From assembly GCA_022567275.1 (NCBI GenBank), contig JADFHH010000082.1, positions 1 to 7,204 on the forward strand: DNA of 7,204 nt. The letters are read 5' to 3'. The notes under the pieces were generated by a model. It was not told the DNA's origin, did no database searches, and saw nothing but the letters and a program-made list of their open reading frames with translations. This DNA is from Pseudomonadota bacterium (GTDB lineage Bacteria > Pseudomonadota > Alphaproteobacteria > Rhizobiales > Methyloligellaceae). A program made the translations under genes and the position numbers. Shown here in pieces: positions 1 to 6,601 of the stretch (the stretch's first letter is position 1; the number at the start of each line of letters is the position of its first letter).

Positions 1-475
1 TTGGGACGCCTTCTATTCCTTTTACATGGACACGGGCAGCCGCAAGTGGGGGCGGCCCTATCTGAATCGGGATTTCTTCGGCCGGTTGGGTGAAACCATG
101 GCCGACCAAGTGGTCCTGTTCCTGTGTTCGCGGGACGGTCGTTATGTCGCCGGGGCCCTCAACATGCGGGGCGCGGACACTCTTTATGGCCGTTATTGGG
201 GCTGCCTGGAGGACCATAGATTCCTCCATTTCGAGACCTGCTACTACCAGGCCATGGACTTCGCCATCGAACACGGTCTGGCCCGGGTCGAGGCCGGGGC
301 CCAGGGGCCGCACAAGCTGTCACGCGGCTATGTCCCCAGCCGCACCCATTCCGCCCATTGGATCGCAGACCCCGGGCTGCGCCAGGCTATCGCCCATTAT
401 CTGGATCAGGAGCGGGACATGGTCGAGAGCGACATGGAATTCCTCACCGACCGCCTGCCCTTTAAGAAGGGCTAG
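1..475 (+). CDS. GNAT-like acyltransferase, COG3146/DUF482 family (3' part only)
   Basis: Only the last 157 residues or so are present. The frame is open to the left edge (first full codon at base 2, reading WDAFYSFYMDTGSRKWGRPY) and ends with TAG at 473-475, so the ATG at 26 is internal and not the start. The blocks GRYWGC..D.RFLHFE, CYYQAMDFAIEHGL and VEAGAQGPHKLSRGY, then a C-terminal helix rich in E/D/R, are what I recognise as the conserved end of the COG3146 family, often labelled peptidogalycan biosynthesis or GNAT N-acetyltransferase. These are cytoplasmic Fem/GNAT-fold proteins, usually near 380 residues; the substrate is not established. The gene converges on pyk across a hairpin-rich gap. 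Family assignment is by recognition of these motifs and is fairly sure; the function is not. Confidence 0.85.
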   Translation, partial: WDAFYSFYMDTGSRKWGRPYLNRDFFGRLGETMADQVVLFLCSRDGRYVAGALNMRGADTLYGRYWGCLEDHRFLHFETCYYQAMDFAIEHGLARVEAGAQGPHKLSRGYVPSRTHSAHWIADPGLRQAIAHYLDQERDMVESDMEFLTDRLPFKKG

Positions 476-498
476 AGCCCTTTATTTCGCTCACGCTT

Positions 499-560
499 GT
501 GCGCCGACGGCGCACCGCTCCACGGGGGCGGCGCATAAGCGCCGGGCCGCGGTCGCGGCC
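499..560. repeat. Three consecutive short hairpins in the GNAT/pyk convergent gap
   Basis: Three inverted repeats stand in a row. GTGCGCC/GGCGCAC lies at 499-505/509-515 with a GAC loop. CGGCGC/GCGCCG lies at 529-534/539-544 with an ATAA loop. GGCCGC/GCGGCC lies at 545-550/555-560 with a GGTC loop. All are perfect and GC-only or nearly so. None is followed by a T-run on either strand, so they are not textbook intrinsic terminators. They could act together as a bidirectional transcription block or 3'-end RNA stabiliser between convergent genes, or be part of a dispersed palindromic element. The pairing is seen; the role is inferred. Confidence 0.6.
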
Positions 561-562
561 TT

Positions 563-591
563 GACCGTTTCCGTGAAAAACGGAAACGGTC
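563..591 (-). terminator. Perfect 12-bp stem-loop at the pyk 3' end
   Basis: The arms GACCGTTTCCGT (563-574) and ACGGAAACGGTC (580-591) pair perfectly around a five-base loop. The right arm ends on the first base of the pyk stop triplet (591-593 on the + strand), so on the mRNA the stem begins at the last base of the stop codon. On the pyk strand the five bases spanning the end of the first arm and the loop are a T-run, but no T-run follows the second arm. It may mark the operon 3' end by blocking exonucleases, or be a copy of a dispersed alphaproteobacterial palindrome. Called as a terminator with reserve. Confidence 0.55.
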
Positions 592-2021
592 TAGTCGGGG
601 TCAGTGTCGCCGACAAACGCCACGCGCAGCATATTCGTCGCGCCCGGCGTGCCGAGCGGCACGCCGGCGGAGATGATGATCCGCTGTCCCGGCCTGGCGA
701 AGCCCTCGCGATAGGCGATCCGGCAGGCCTTCTCCACCATTTCATCGAGGTCTTTCGCGTCATCCGTGAGCACGCAATGCAACCCCCAGACAAGAGCCAG
801 GCGCCGCCCCGTCGCGGCACTCGGCGTCAGGGCGATCACCGGCTGGCGCGGGCGCTCGCGCGCCGCTCTCAATCCGGTCGAGCCCGAGCCGGTGTAGCAG
901 ACGATCGCCGCGAGATTGAGCGTTTCCGACACGGTGCGGGCAGCGGCCGAAATTGCATCGGCGGCGGTTGCCTCGGGCTGCGTCGCCTGGGCGTGGACGA
1001 TTTGCTGATAGCTGGCGTCTCCCTCCACTTCGATGGCGATCTTGTCCATGGTGACGACAGCCTCGACCGGGTACTGGCCGGCGGCGCTTTCGGCCGACAG
1101 CATCACCGCGTCGGCGCCGTCGAACACCGCGGTTGCGACGTCGGAGACCTCTGCGCGCGTAGGAACCGGCGCGGTGATCATGGATTCCAGCATCTGGGTG
1201 GCGATGACCACAGGCTTGCCGGCGTTGCGGCATGCGCGGGTGATGCGTTTTTGTATTCCGGGCACTCTCTCCAGCGGCATCTCCACGCCGAGATCGCCGC
1301 GCGCGACCATCAGCCCATCGGACAATTCCAGAATGGCGTCGAGATGATCGATCGCGGCCGGCTTTTCCATCTTGGTCATGATGGCGGCGCGTCCGCGGGT
1401 CAGTTTTCGCGCTTCAGCCACGTCGTCGCCGCGCTGGACGAAGGACAGGCCAATCCAGTCCACCCCTTGGGTGACCGCGTGTTCCAGATCTCTGCGGTCC
1501 TTGTCGGTCATGGCGCCAATGGGCAGGACGGTGTCGGGCAGGGAAATGCCTTTACGGCTGGCCAGCGGGCCGCCGGTGACCACTTCGGCTAGAATGGTAT
1601 CGGGCGTCTTTTCGCGCACGATCATATGCAGTTTGCCGTCATCCAGAATGAGCCTGTGTCCGGGCTCCACGGCCTTGAAAATTTCCCCGTGTGACAGATA
1701 GACGCGGGCAGGCGAACCCGGCGTCTGCGAACGATCGAAGCGGAATATCTCCCCCTCCTTCAGCTCCGCCACATCATCGGCGAATTCACCGATGCGCAAC
1801 TTCGGCCCCTGCAAATCCGTCAGAATGCCAATCGGCCGGCCCGCGTCATCCTCGACCTTGCGAATGGCAGCGACGAGTTCACTCAACTTATCGGGCGAGG
1901 TGTGGCTCATATTGATGCGAAAAACATCGGCGCCGGCCTCGAACAGCGCGGCGATGGTTTCAGGATCGGATGAGGACGGTCCAAGCGTGGCGATGATTTT
2001 GACCCGGCGGTTTCTTCTCAT
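591..2021 (-). CDS. pyk: Pyruvate kinase
   Basis: Catalyses phosphoenolpyruvate + ADP to pyruvate + ATP, the last step of glycolysis, in the cytoplasm. The 476-residue product has normal bacterial length. Visible signatures, numbered from the ATG: KIIATLGPSS at 8-17; FRINMSH at 34-40 with the substrate-contacting Arg35 and Asn37; LTDLQGPKLRIG at 67-78, entering the lid (B) domain; MTKMEKPAAI at 215-224 with Lys217 and the metal ligand Glu219; MVARGDLGVE at 238-247 with Asp243; and VIATQMLESM at 272-281 with Thr275. The C-terminal third is the regulatory alpha/beta domain. All catalytic residues are present. Its ATG overlaps the DUF1036 stop as ATGA (2018-2021) and there is no strong Shine-Dalgarno, so it is probably translationally coupled as the last gene of a four-gene operon with a glycerate kinase. 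Confidence 0.97.
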   Translation of the reverse strand: MRRNRRVKIIATLGPSSSDPETIAALFEAGADVFRINMSHTSPDKLSELVAAIRKVEDDAGRPIGILTDLQGPKLRIGEFADDVAELKEGEIFRFDRSQTPGSPARVYLSHGEIFKAVEPGHRLILDDGKLHMIVREKTPDTILAEVVTGGPLASRKGISLPDTVLPIGAMTDKDRRDLEHAVTQGVDWIGLSFVQRGDDVAEARKLTRGRAAIMTKMEKPAAIDHLDAILELSDGLMVARGDLGVEMPLERVPGIQKRITRACRNAGKPVVIATQMLESMITAPVPTRAEVSDVATAVFDGADAVMLSAESAAGQYPVEAVVTMDKIAIEVEGDASYQQIVHAQATQPEATAADAISAAARTVSETLNLAAIVCYTGSGSTGLRAARERPRQPVIALTPSAATGRRLALVWGLHCVLTDDAKDLDEMVEKACRIAYREGFARPGQRIIISAGVPLGTPGATNMLRVAFVGDTDPD

Positions 2022-2545
2022 TGATTTTTCGCTCTTTGCTCGGTCTTTTCCTGCAGCGTTATGGTCCAGCTTTTCTCATCCTTGGTGTCCACTTCGAAGA
2101 ACCGCGTTTTGGTGAAGCCGCGGGCCTCGCACGCGCTCGTGCCGCGGATTTCGAAAGCCTTGTCCTGGGTGCACAGATAGAATTCGGCTTTGCTTGCCGG
2201 AGCATCTTCATTCCTGTCCCATACGCCAGGCTTGTCATAGTCTATCGCGTGAACGTAATAGAAGCGCGCGATTAAATCGCCCTTGATCAAGGTCCAGCAC
2301 ACGCTGGATGGAAGGCTCCACCAGCCCTCGCTGATCCAGCCTTTTTTATCCTTGTAGCCGATGACGACGCCGACCCGGCTCGATGTCGTATTACACAGCT
2401 TCAAATCCGCCCTGGCCGGGGTTACGCCGAACACAGCCGCTGCAAGCAGCAGCGCCACGGGCCGCGCGGGAAGCCGGGAGTAGCTGCCTTTGACGCGGGC
2501 TTCGTCAAATGCGCGGAACAGGTATGTTACCAAACGAAGAGGCAT
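2018..2545 (-). CDS. DUF1036 family secreted protein
   Basis: Function unknown. The recognisable DUF1036 blocks, numbered from the chosen ATG, are LKLCNTTSSRVGVVIGYKD (48-66), GWISEGWWSLP (69-79), IARFYYVHAIDYD (92-104), YLCTQDKAFEIRG (123-135) and FFEVDTKDEKSWTITL (149-164). A hydrophobic stretch near residues 28-41 ends in ARA before Asp47, a plausible signal peptidase I site, so the mature protein is probably periplasmic. Four cysteines (51, 83, 125, 139) could form two disulfides. The ATG at 2545 gives 175 residues. An in-frame TTG at 2587 would add 14 residues but overlaps the upstream kinase gene. The n-region before the hydrophobic core is unusually long for a signal peptide. DUF1036 next to pyk is an arrangement I know from alphaproteobacteria; why they travel together is unknown. 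Confidence 0.88.
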   Translation of the reverse strand: MPLRLVTYLFRAFDEARVKGSYSRLPARPVALLLAAAVFGVTPARADLKLCNTTSSRVGVVIGYKDKKGWISEGWWSLPSSVCWTLIKGDLIARFYYVHAIDYDKPGVWDRNEDAPASKAEFYLCTQDKAFEIRGTSACEARGFTKTRFFEVDTKDEKSWTITLQEKTEQRAKNQ

Positions 2546-2576
2546 GTATGAACGGTGGTGTTTGATGGTATTCGCC

Positions 2577-3863
2577 CTAACAATCAATCAGAATCACGCG
2601 GAAATCATTAACATTGGTTCGGGTCGGCCCTGTGGTCACCAGATCTCCCAAAATACCGAAAAATCCCGAAGAGTCATTATTTTGTAGAAACTTGGCTGGG
2701 TTAAGGCCATGTGCCGCGGCGCGCTCGCGCGTGGCCGGATCGACAATGGCCCCGGCCGGGTCATCGGGCGAGCCGTCGCCGCCGTCGGCGCCATCTGTGT
2801 CGCCCGCCAGCGCGCTGATGCCCGGCGCGCCGTCCAGCGCGTCCACCAGCGCCAGCGCATATTCCTGGTTCGGCCCGCCCTTGCCCTGTCCGGTAACGGT
2901 GACCGTCACTTCACCGCCCGACAGCAGCGCGGTGCGCCCCCCGCGCGCCTTGCAATCGAGCGCCGTGCGCGCATGTTCGCGCGCCACGTCACGCGCCTCG
3001 CCTTCGATTGCATCGCCCAGCATCTGAACCTTATAGCCAAATGTCCGCGCCAGCTTCGCCGCTGCACGAAGAGCATCGGCGGGGCGGGCGACGATTATAT
3101 AATCACTTGTGCCGAACAGCGCATCATCTGGCAGCGGCGTCTCGTTGCTGGCATCCGACAGCACCGCCATCACCGAGGCCGGACAGGCGATATTCCGGTG
3201 TTTAAGGATGGCCCGCGCATCGCCAGGCGTGCTCAGATCGCCAACGGTAGGCCCGGAGCCAATGGCGGAGGGGTCGTCTCCCGGCACATCGGAGATAGCG
3301 AGGGTGATGAGACGCGCCGGCGCCGCCGCACGGGCGAGGCGTCCGCCCTTGATTGCGGAGAGATGTTTGCGCACGCAATTGATGTCGGCGATGCGCGCCC
3401 CCGAGGCCAGCAGGCCGCGCGTCACCTCCTGTTTATCGCCAAGCGTCACGCCATCGGCGGGTGCGGTCCACAAGGCCGATGCGCCGCCTGAAAGGAGCAC
3501 CAGCACCAGATCGTCCGCACCCGCGCCGCGCGCCAGTTCAAGCGCCCGTGTGGCCGCCATGACGCTTCCTTGCGTCGGCACCGGATGGCCCGCTTCGAGC
3601 ATTTCAATCATTTTTACCGGCGCTGAGAAGCCAATTCGGGTGACGGCGCAGCCGGTGAGTTTTTCCGCGCCGCCATGGGCCAGATAATACCGCTCCGCCG
3701 CCTGCACCATCGCTCCCGCCCCCTTGCCCGCCGCCAATATGACGAGCCGCCCGTTTTCGGGCGGCTCGGGCAAGGCGGGGGGCACGCAGTGCAGCGGGTT
3801 GGCCGCCTCGATCGCCGCCTCGAAGAGCTGCATCAGATGCCGGCGCTGGTCCTGCGTCGTCAT
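2577..3863 (-). CDS. Glycerate 2-kinase, MOFRL family
   Basis: Phosphorylates D-glycerate with ATP to 2-phosphoglycerate, linking glyoxylate, tartronate or hydroxypyruvate breakdown to lower glycolysis; cytoplasmic. Family names include GckA and TtuD. From the ATG at 3863 the product has 428 residues, the usual length. Motifs: AAGKGAGAM at 44-52 with the catalytic Lys47; LLSGGASAL at 123-131; INCVRKHLSAIKGGRLA at 161-177; SDVPGDDPSAIGSGPT at 191-206; and the C-terminal MOFRL domain with LLSGGEVTVTV, GKGGPNQE (327-334), DTDGADG (355-361) and TGPTRTNVND (411-420). The frame is open for 79 codons upstream, but that part overlaps the transporter gene; the ATGA overlap (3860-3863) with the transporter stop sets the start. 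Coupling with pyk in one operon suggests use of glycerate as a carbon source via PEP. Confidence 0.95.
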   Translation of the reverse strand: MTTQDQRRHLMQLFEAAIEAANPLHCVPPALPEPPENGRLVILAAGKGAGAMVQAAERYYLAHGGAEKLTGCAVTRIGFSAPVKMIEMLEAGHPVPTQGSVMAATRALELARGAGADDLVLVLLSGGASALWTAPADGVTLGDKQEVTRGLLASGARIADINCVRKHLSAIKGGRLARAAAPARLITLAISDVPGDDPSAIGSGPTVGDLSTPGDARAILKHRNIACPASVMAVLSDASNETPLPDDALFGTSDYIIVARPADALRAAAKLARTFGYKVQMLGDAIEGEARDVAREHARTALDCKARGGRTALLSGGEVTVTVTGQGKGGPNQEYALALVDALDGAPGISALAGDTDGADGGDGSPDDPAGAIVDPATRERAAAHGLNPAKFLQNNDSSGFFGILGDLVTTGPTRTNVNDFRVILIDC

Positions 3864-4798
3864 GTTTTGGCGGGCTGTTGGCCGCGTTTCGGCCGGGCGG
3901 CGTAAATTCCCGCGAGGATGAGCAGACCGCCGCCAAGCTGCCACACAGAGACCGGTTCGGCGAACATAACCCAGGCCAGAAACGTGGCCGCGATGACCTC
4001 GAAGAACAGCACCAGCGATGAAAACACCGCCTGCAAATGGCCCAGGGCGTAAGCGGCGAAACCCTGGCCGCCAATCTGCGAGATCAGCGCCAGCGCGCAT
4101 AAAATAACTATTCCTTCCAGGCTTTGCGGCAGCACGCGATCCTCAAGCATCAGGGTGGCGATGAGCAGGAAACCGGCGCTTACGATGGCTGGATAAAACA
4201 TCACCTGCGCTGCACTCATGCGCCGCCGGGCATAGGCCACCGACAGGAAATAGCTGCCGAAAAAACACGCCGTGATCAGCCCGCTCACATCGCCGGTGAC
4301 ATTTTCGGGCGTGAATGTGGCGCTGGCGCCGACCAGCAGCACCGCGCCGATGATGGCAGACAGGACACCGGCCACGATGCCCCGCGTAATGCGTTCCTTG
4401 AGGAACATCCACGCGCCGAACGCGACCACCAGCGGCGCCGTCGTCGCCAGCAGGGTGGCATTGGCGATCGAGGTGTTGAGAATGGCCAGATGCCAGAAAA
4501 ACAGATCGCCCGCGAACAGAAAACCGATCAGGAGGATAATCCGGGCGTCCTTTCGCGGTTCGAGCGCGGGCACGCGGTTGCGTGCCTGTTCAATTGCGAG
4601 CCACGCCCACAGCACCGGGACCGCGAGCGCCATGCGCCAGAAGGCGCTGGCGAACGGGCCAACATCGGCGAGCCGCACGAACACCGGGGACGCTCCCATC
4701 GCCAGCGCGCCCAGCACCAGAGCGGCGAAGGGGAGCGCGAAGGCGCCTTGCGCCCGCGGTTCGCTTTTGGCGCGCAATGCTTGAGGATGTTCACTCAT
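3860..4798 (-). CDS. EamA/DMT-superfamily transporter
   Basis: Inner-membrane transporter of the drug/metabolite (10-TMS) class. The 312 residues hold two tandem EamA-like halves, roughly 22-157 and 172-301, each about five hydrophobic helices. Family-like spots are GASPVFVRLADVGPFASAFWR early in half one, APLVVAFGAWMFLKERIT at its end and the corresponding LVLFFEVIAATFLAWVMFAEPVSV in half two. The Lys/Arg-rich tail RPKRGQQPAKT follows the last helix. The substrate cannot be told from sequence; members export amino acids, metabolites or drugs. Its place as first gene of an operon with glycerate kinase makes a link to a C3 acid or related metabolite possible, which is inference only. The start ATG at 4798 has a weak AGG eight bases upstream. 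Confidence 0.92.
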   Translation of the reverse strand: MSEHPQALRAKSEPRAQGAFALPFAALVLGALAMGASPVFVRLADVGPFASAFWRMALAVPVLWAWLAIEQARNRVPALEPRKDARIILLIGFLFAGDLFFWHLAILNTSIANATLLATTAPLVVAFGAWMFLKERITRGIVAGVLSAIIGAVLLVGASATFTPENVTGDVSGLITACFFGSYFLSVAYARRRMSAAQVMFYPAIVSAGFLLIATLMLEDRVLPQSLEGIVILCALALISQIGGQGFAAYALGHLQAVFSSLVLFFEVIAATFLAWVMFAEPVSVWQLGGGLLILAGIYAARPKRGQQPAKT

Positions 4799-4810
4799 GG
4801 CCTGACCTGT

Positions 4811-4829
4811 AGCGCTCGTACGAGGCGCT
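4811..4829. promoter_or_regulatory. Near-palindrome in the 38-base divergent gap
   Basis: A perfect 10-bp palindrome CTCGTACGAG (4815-4824) is flanked by AGCG on the left and GCGCT on the right, giving a 19-base inverted repeat with one unpaired base. It sits in the only intergenic space between the divergent transporter operon and the amidohydrolase gene, so it could be an operator controlling one or both. It also contains the GAGG (4822-4825) that may serve as ribosome binding site for the rightward gene. No strong -35/-10 pair is seen; TACTAT at 4830-4835 is a weak -10 candidate. The symmetry is observed; its use is inferred. Confidence 0.4.
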
Positions 4830-4836
4830 TACTATA

Positions 4837-5697
4837 GTGCGCGCGATGATGAAACAAGCCGATAGAGCGCCCGGGGCGCAACGATCCCCGTTTTCACCCT
4901 GCACGCGTCTCGAGGGCGATACGGCGTGCGGTTTGCTAATCGTCTGCGATCACGCCAGCTATGCGCTCCCCGGGGACTATGGCACGCTGGGGCTTGCTGG
5001 CGCCCAACTGAAGCGGCATATCGGCTATGACATCGGCGCCGGCGAAGTGACCAGGCAAACAGCGCGGTTGCTTGACGCGCCGGCAATTCTGGCGAGTTTC
5101 TCAAGGCTGCTCATTGACACCAATAGAAGCGAGGACGACCCGACCCTCATCATGCGGCTTTCGGACGGCGCGGTGGTGCCGGGCAATGCCGATTATGACG
5201 AGGCCGAGCGGCGGCGCCGGGTGGACAATTATTACGCGCCCTATCATGCCGCGATCGACGCCGCGATCGATATGGGCATAACGGCGGGCCATCCCCCCGC
5301 CATCCTCTCGATTCACACATTTACCGACAACTGGCGCGGCATCCCGCGGCCCTGGCATGCCGGCATCCTGTGGGACAAGGACCCGCGCCTGGCCGTGCCC
5401 CTGCTAGCGGCGCTGCGCGCGGAGCCGGGCCTCGTCATCGGTGAAAACGTGCCTTATACGGGTCAGTTGGAGGGCGATTGCCTGTACCGCCACGGCACAC
5501 AGCGCGGGCTGGCCCATGCGCTCATAGAGATCAGGCAGGATCTTGTGCGCGAACCGGCCGGGCAGCTTGAATGGGCTGAAAGGCTGGCCCGCATCATGGG
5601 CGTCCTGCTTGATGCAGACAAGGACCGCGCGCCGCTCAATGCGGTCCGCCATTATGGCTCGAATACACCTGGAGGAACATGCCATGGCAGAGATTGA
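4837..5697 (+). CDS. N-formylglutamate amidohydrolase family protein (COG3931 type)
   Basis: The family (Pfam FGase) hydrolyses N-formyl-L-glutamate to formate and glutamate in one histidine-degradation branch, but the COG3931 subgroup is not shown to have this substrate. The product has 286 residues from GTG 4837. Motifs: LIVCDHAS at 34-41, HIGYDIGA at 61-68, SRLLIDTNR at 89-97, ILSIHTFTD at 156-164 with the probable metal ligand His160, PWHAGILWD at 172-180, GENVPYTG at 202-209, and RHGTQRGLAHALIEIRQDL at 218-236. The putative ligands (His39, His160) and the late Glu-Ile-Arg are intact. Start is uncertain: GTG 4837 lies 11 bases after GAGG, while ATG 4846 or 4849 are also in frame; the first 20 residues look dispensable. 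No other hut genes are present. Its end overlaps the next gene by 14 bases. Confidence 0.9.
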   Translation: MRAMMKQADRAPGAQRSPFSPCTRLEGDTACGLLIVCDHASYALPGDYGTLGLAGAQLKRHIGYDIGAGEVTRQTARLLDAPAILASFSRLLIDTNRSEDDPTLIMRLSDGAVVPGNADYDEAERRRRVDNYYAPYHAAIDAAIDMGITAGHPPAILSIHTFTDNWRGIPRPWHAGILWDKDPRLAVPLLAALRAEPGLVIGENVPYTGQLEGDCLYRHGTQRGLAHALIEIRQDLVREPAGQLEWAERLARIMGVLLDADKDRAPLNAVRHYGSNTPGGTCHGRD

Positions 5698-5998
5698 TGC
5701 AAACACCGCTCAACAGCTCGAGGCGGCCGTGTTCCGGCGGCTGGCCGGGCATCTGCGCGCCAACCCGCAGGTGCAAAATATCGATTTGATGAATCTGGCC
5801 GGTTTTTGCCGCAACTGCCTGTCGAACTGGTATCGCGACGCGGCGCAGGAAAAGGGCATAGAAATGTCAAAAGATGAATCGCGCGAGATCGTCTATGGCA
5901 TGGCTTATGCGCAGTGGAAGGAAAAGCACCAGAGCGAGGCCTCGCCCGATAAACGCGCCCGCTTCGAGGAGGCGCGCCCGCCAGAGGACCGCGACTAG
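5684..5998 (+). CDS. DUF1244 family protein
   Basis: A small conserved protein of 104 residues, function unknown. The family signature is clear: DLMNLAGFCRNCLSNWY at 34-50, with Cys42 and Cys45 in a CxxC, then REIVYGMAYAQWKEKHQ at 67-83. The CxxC plus nearby conserved aromatic residues could bind a metal, but a matching second cysteine pair is absent, so this is only a possibility. No signal peptide or membrane helix is seen, so it is probably cytoplasmic. The start ATG 5684 has an excellent GGAGGA at 5671-5676 with seven-base spacing, inside the end of the amidohydrolase gene; the two overlap by 14 bases and are surely co-transcribed. I recall this pair, with pyk and DUF1036 close by, as a recurring alphaproteobacterial neighbourhood. 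The charged tail from residue 84 looks disordered. Confidence 0.92.
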   Translation: MAEIDANTAQQLEAAVFRRLAGHLRANPQVQNIDLMNLAGFCRNCLSNWYRDAAQEKGIEMSKDESREIVYGMAYAQWKEKHQSEASPDKRARFEEARPPEDRD

Positions 5999-6105
5999 GG
6001 TTTTTCCTATCGGCCATTGTTGTCTCTTGCTTTCCTGATCGATTCGATACTGGCCTCGCCTTCCCCGGCGGCAAGCCTGGCGGCGAAATCGGAAAGGCGG
6101 TACAG

Positions 6106-6177
6106 ATGATCCGCTGGCTGTTCATGCCAATATTGTTCGCCATCGCGCTCATGGTGTTCTTGTGGCTGAGCGGGTGA
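6106..6177 (+). CDS. Possible 23-residue single-helix membrane peptide
   Basis: The short reading frame encodes MIRWLFMPILFAIALMVFLW and then LSG. It is almost wholly a single hydrophobic helix with one Arg near the N-terminus, typical of a bacterial membrane microprotein with N-in orientation. GGAAAGG (6091-6097) lies eight bases before the ATG, a good ribosome binding site. It follows DUF1244 by 107 bases on the same strand and ends nine bases before the convergent secreted-protein gene. The same frame is open upstream to the end of DUF1244, but no better start is evident there. I do not recognise a family. It could be a chance hydrophobic frame; the ribosome binding site and clean helix argue for a gene. 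Confidence 0.45.
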   Translation: MIRWLFMPILFAIALMVFLWLSG

Positions 6178-6186
6178 GTACGAATC

Positions 6187-6564
6187 CTAGTCACCTCGTC
6201 CAGAGGAGCGCGCAACGCCGGCATAAAGCGCCCGGCAGGGTTTTCCGCCCGCGAAGCACATATAATAATCGGAGCGCGGAAATTTTTCACATTTGATGTT
6301 CGCGCCCCTGGCATTGTGCCACATGGCGTAGCTGGCGCCATACTTCTTTGCCTGTTCGGCCCAGGCGTGGACCGCGGCGAGAGCGGCAACCGTACTGAGT
6401 TTGTGAGGCCGGCCAGGGATCGTGATGCTTTTGTGGCACCTGTCATTTTTATTCGGCTTTACGCCGGGCTTGCCGTCCTGGTTTTCTCCCCCCTGGCTTG
6501 CGCCAGCTCCAGCCAGCAGTGCGAGCACAGCAAGAACACCAAAAAGCCCCGGCTTGTTTGCCAT
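6187..6564 (-). CDS. Small secreted four-cysteine protein, unknown function
   Basis: A 125-residue protein with a typical signal peptide: MANKPG, a hydrophobic core LFGVLAVLALLAGAGA (7-22) and likely cleavage near Ala22. The mature part begins with a Gly/Lys/Asn-rich linker (about 24-42), then a compact domain with four cysteines (43, 92, 103, 110), and the pattern AAVHAWAEQAKKYGASYAMWHNA, KCEKF, YYMCFAGGKPC. The helix with W..A..YG..YA.W.NA followed by C, C and PC resembles small uncharacterised secreted proteins I have seen in alphaproteobacteria; no named family comes to mind. Two disulfides are plausible. The frame could begin at a TTG at 6606, but the promoter at 6606-6611 overlaps that codon, so the ATG at 6564, with GGGA seven bases upstream, is preferred. 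It is monocistronic, with its own promoter. Confidence 0.8.
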   Translation of the reverse strand: MANKPGLFGVLAVLALLAGAGASQGGENQDGKPGVKPNKNDRCHKSITIPGRPHKLSTVAALAAVHAWAEQAKKYGASYAMWHNARGANIKCEKFPRSDYYMCFAGGKPCRALYAGVARSSGRGD

Positions 6565-6601
6565 TTTGTTTTCCCGGCAGAAGGTTGAGAAGAACCGTTT
6601 A

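Noticed and set aside
90..1592. Long + strand open frame across the GNAT end and pyk
   Set aside because: Low-complexity Arg/Gly/His-rich translation antisense to the clearly real pyruvate kinase; a high-GC shadow.
2709..3491. 260-codon + strand frame opposite the glycerate kinase
   Set aside because: Arg-rich composition with no motif, fully antisense to a gene with all family signatures.
3864..4100. 79-codon N-terminal extension of the glycerate kinase
   Set aside because: It lies inside the transporter gene in another frame, and the ATGA junction plus family length fix the start at 3863.
4124..4837. 237-codon + strand frame opposite the transporter
   Set aside because: Very polar His/Arg/Gln-rich sequence, the usual antisense of a membrane protein gene.
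5996..6009. TAGG/CCTA with a T-rich loop after DUF1244
   Set aside because: Four-base stem only, too weak to call a terminator.
5652..6446. 264-codon minus-strand frame over DUF1244 and the secreted-protein gene
   Set aside because: It runs through two unrelated real genes and a gap, with Arg/Pro/Ser-rich sequence and no recognisable domain.
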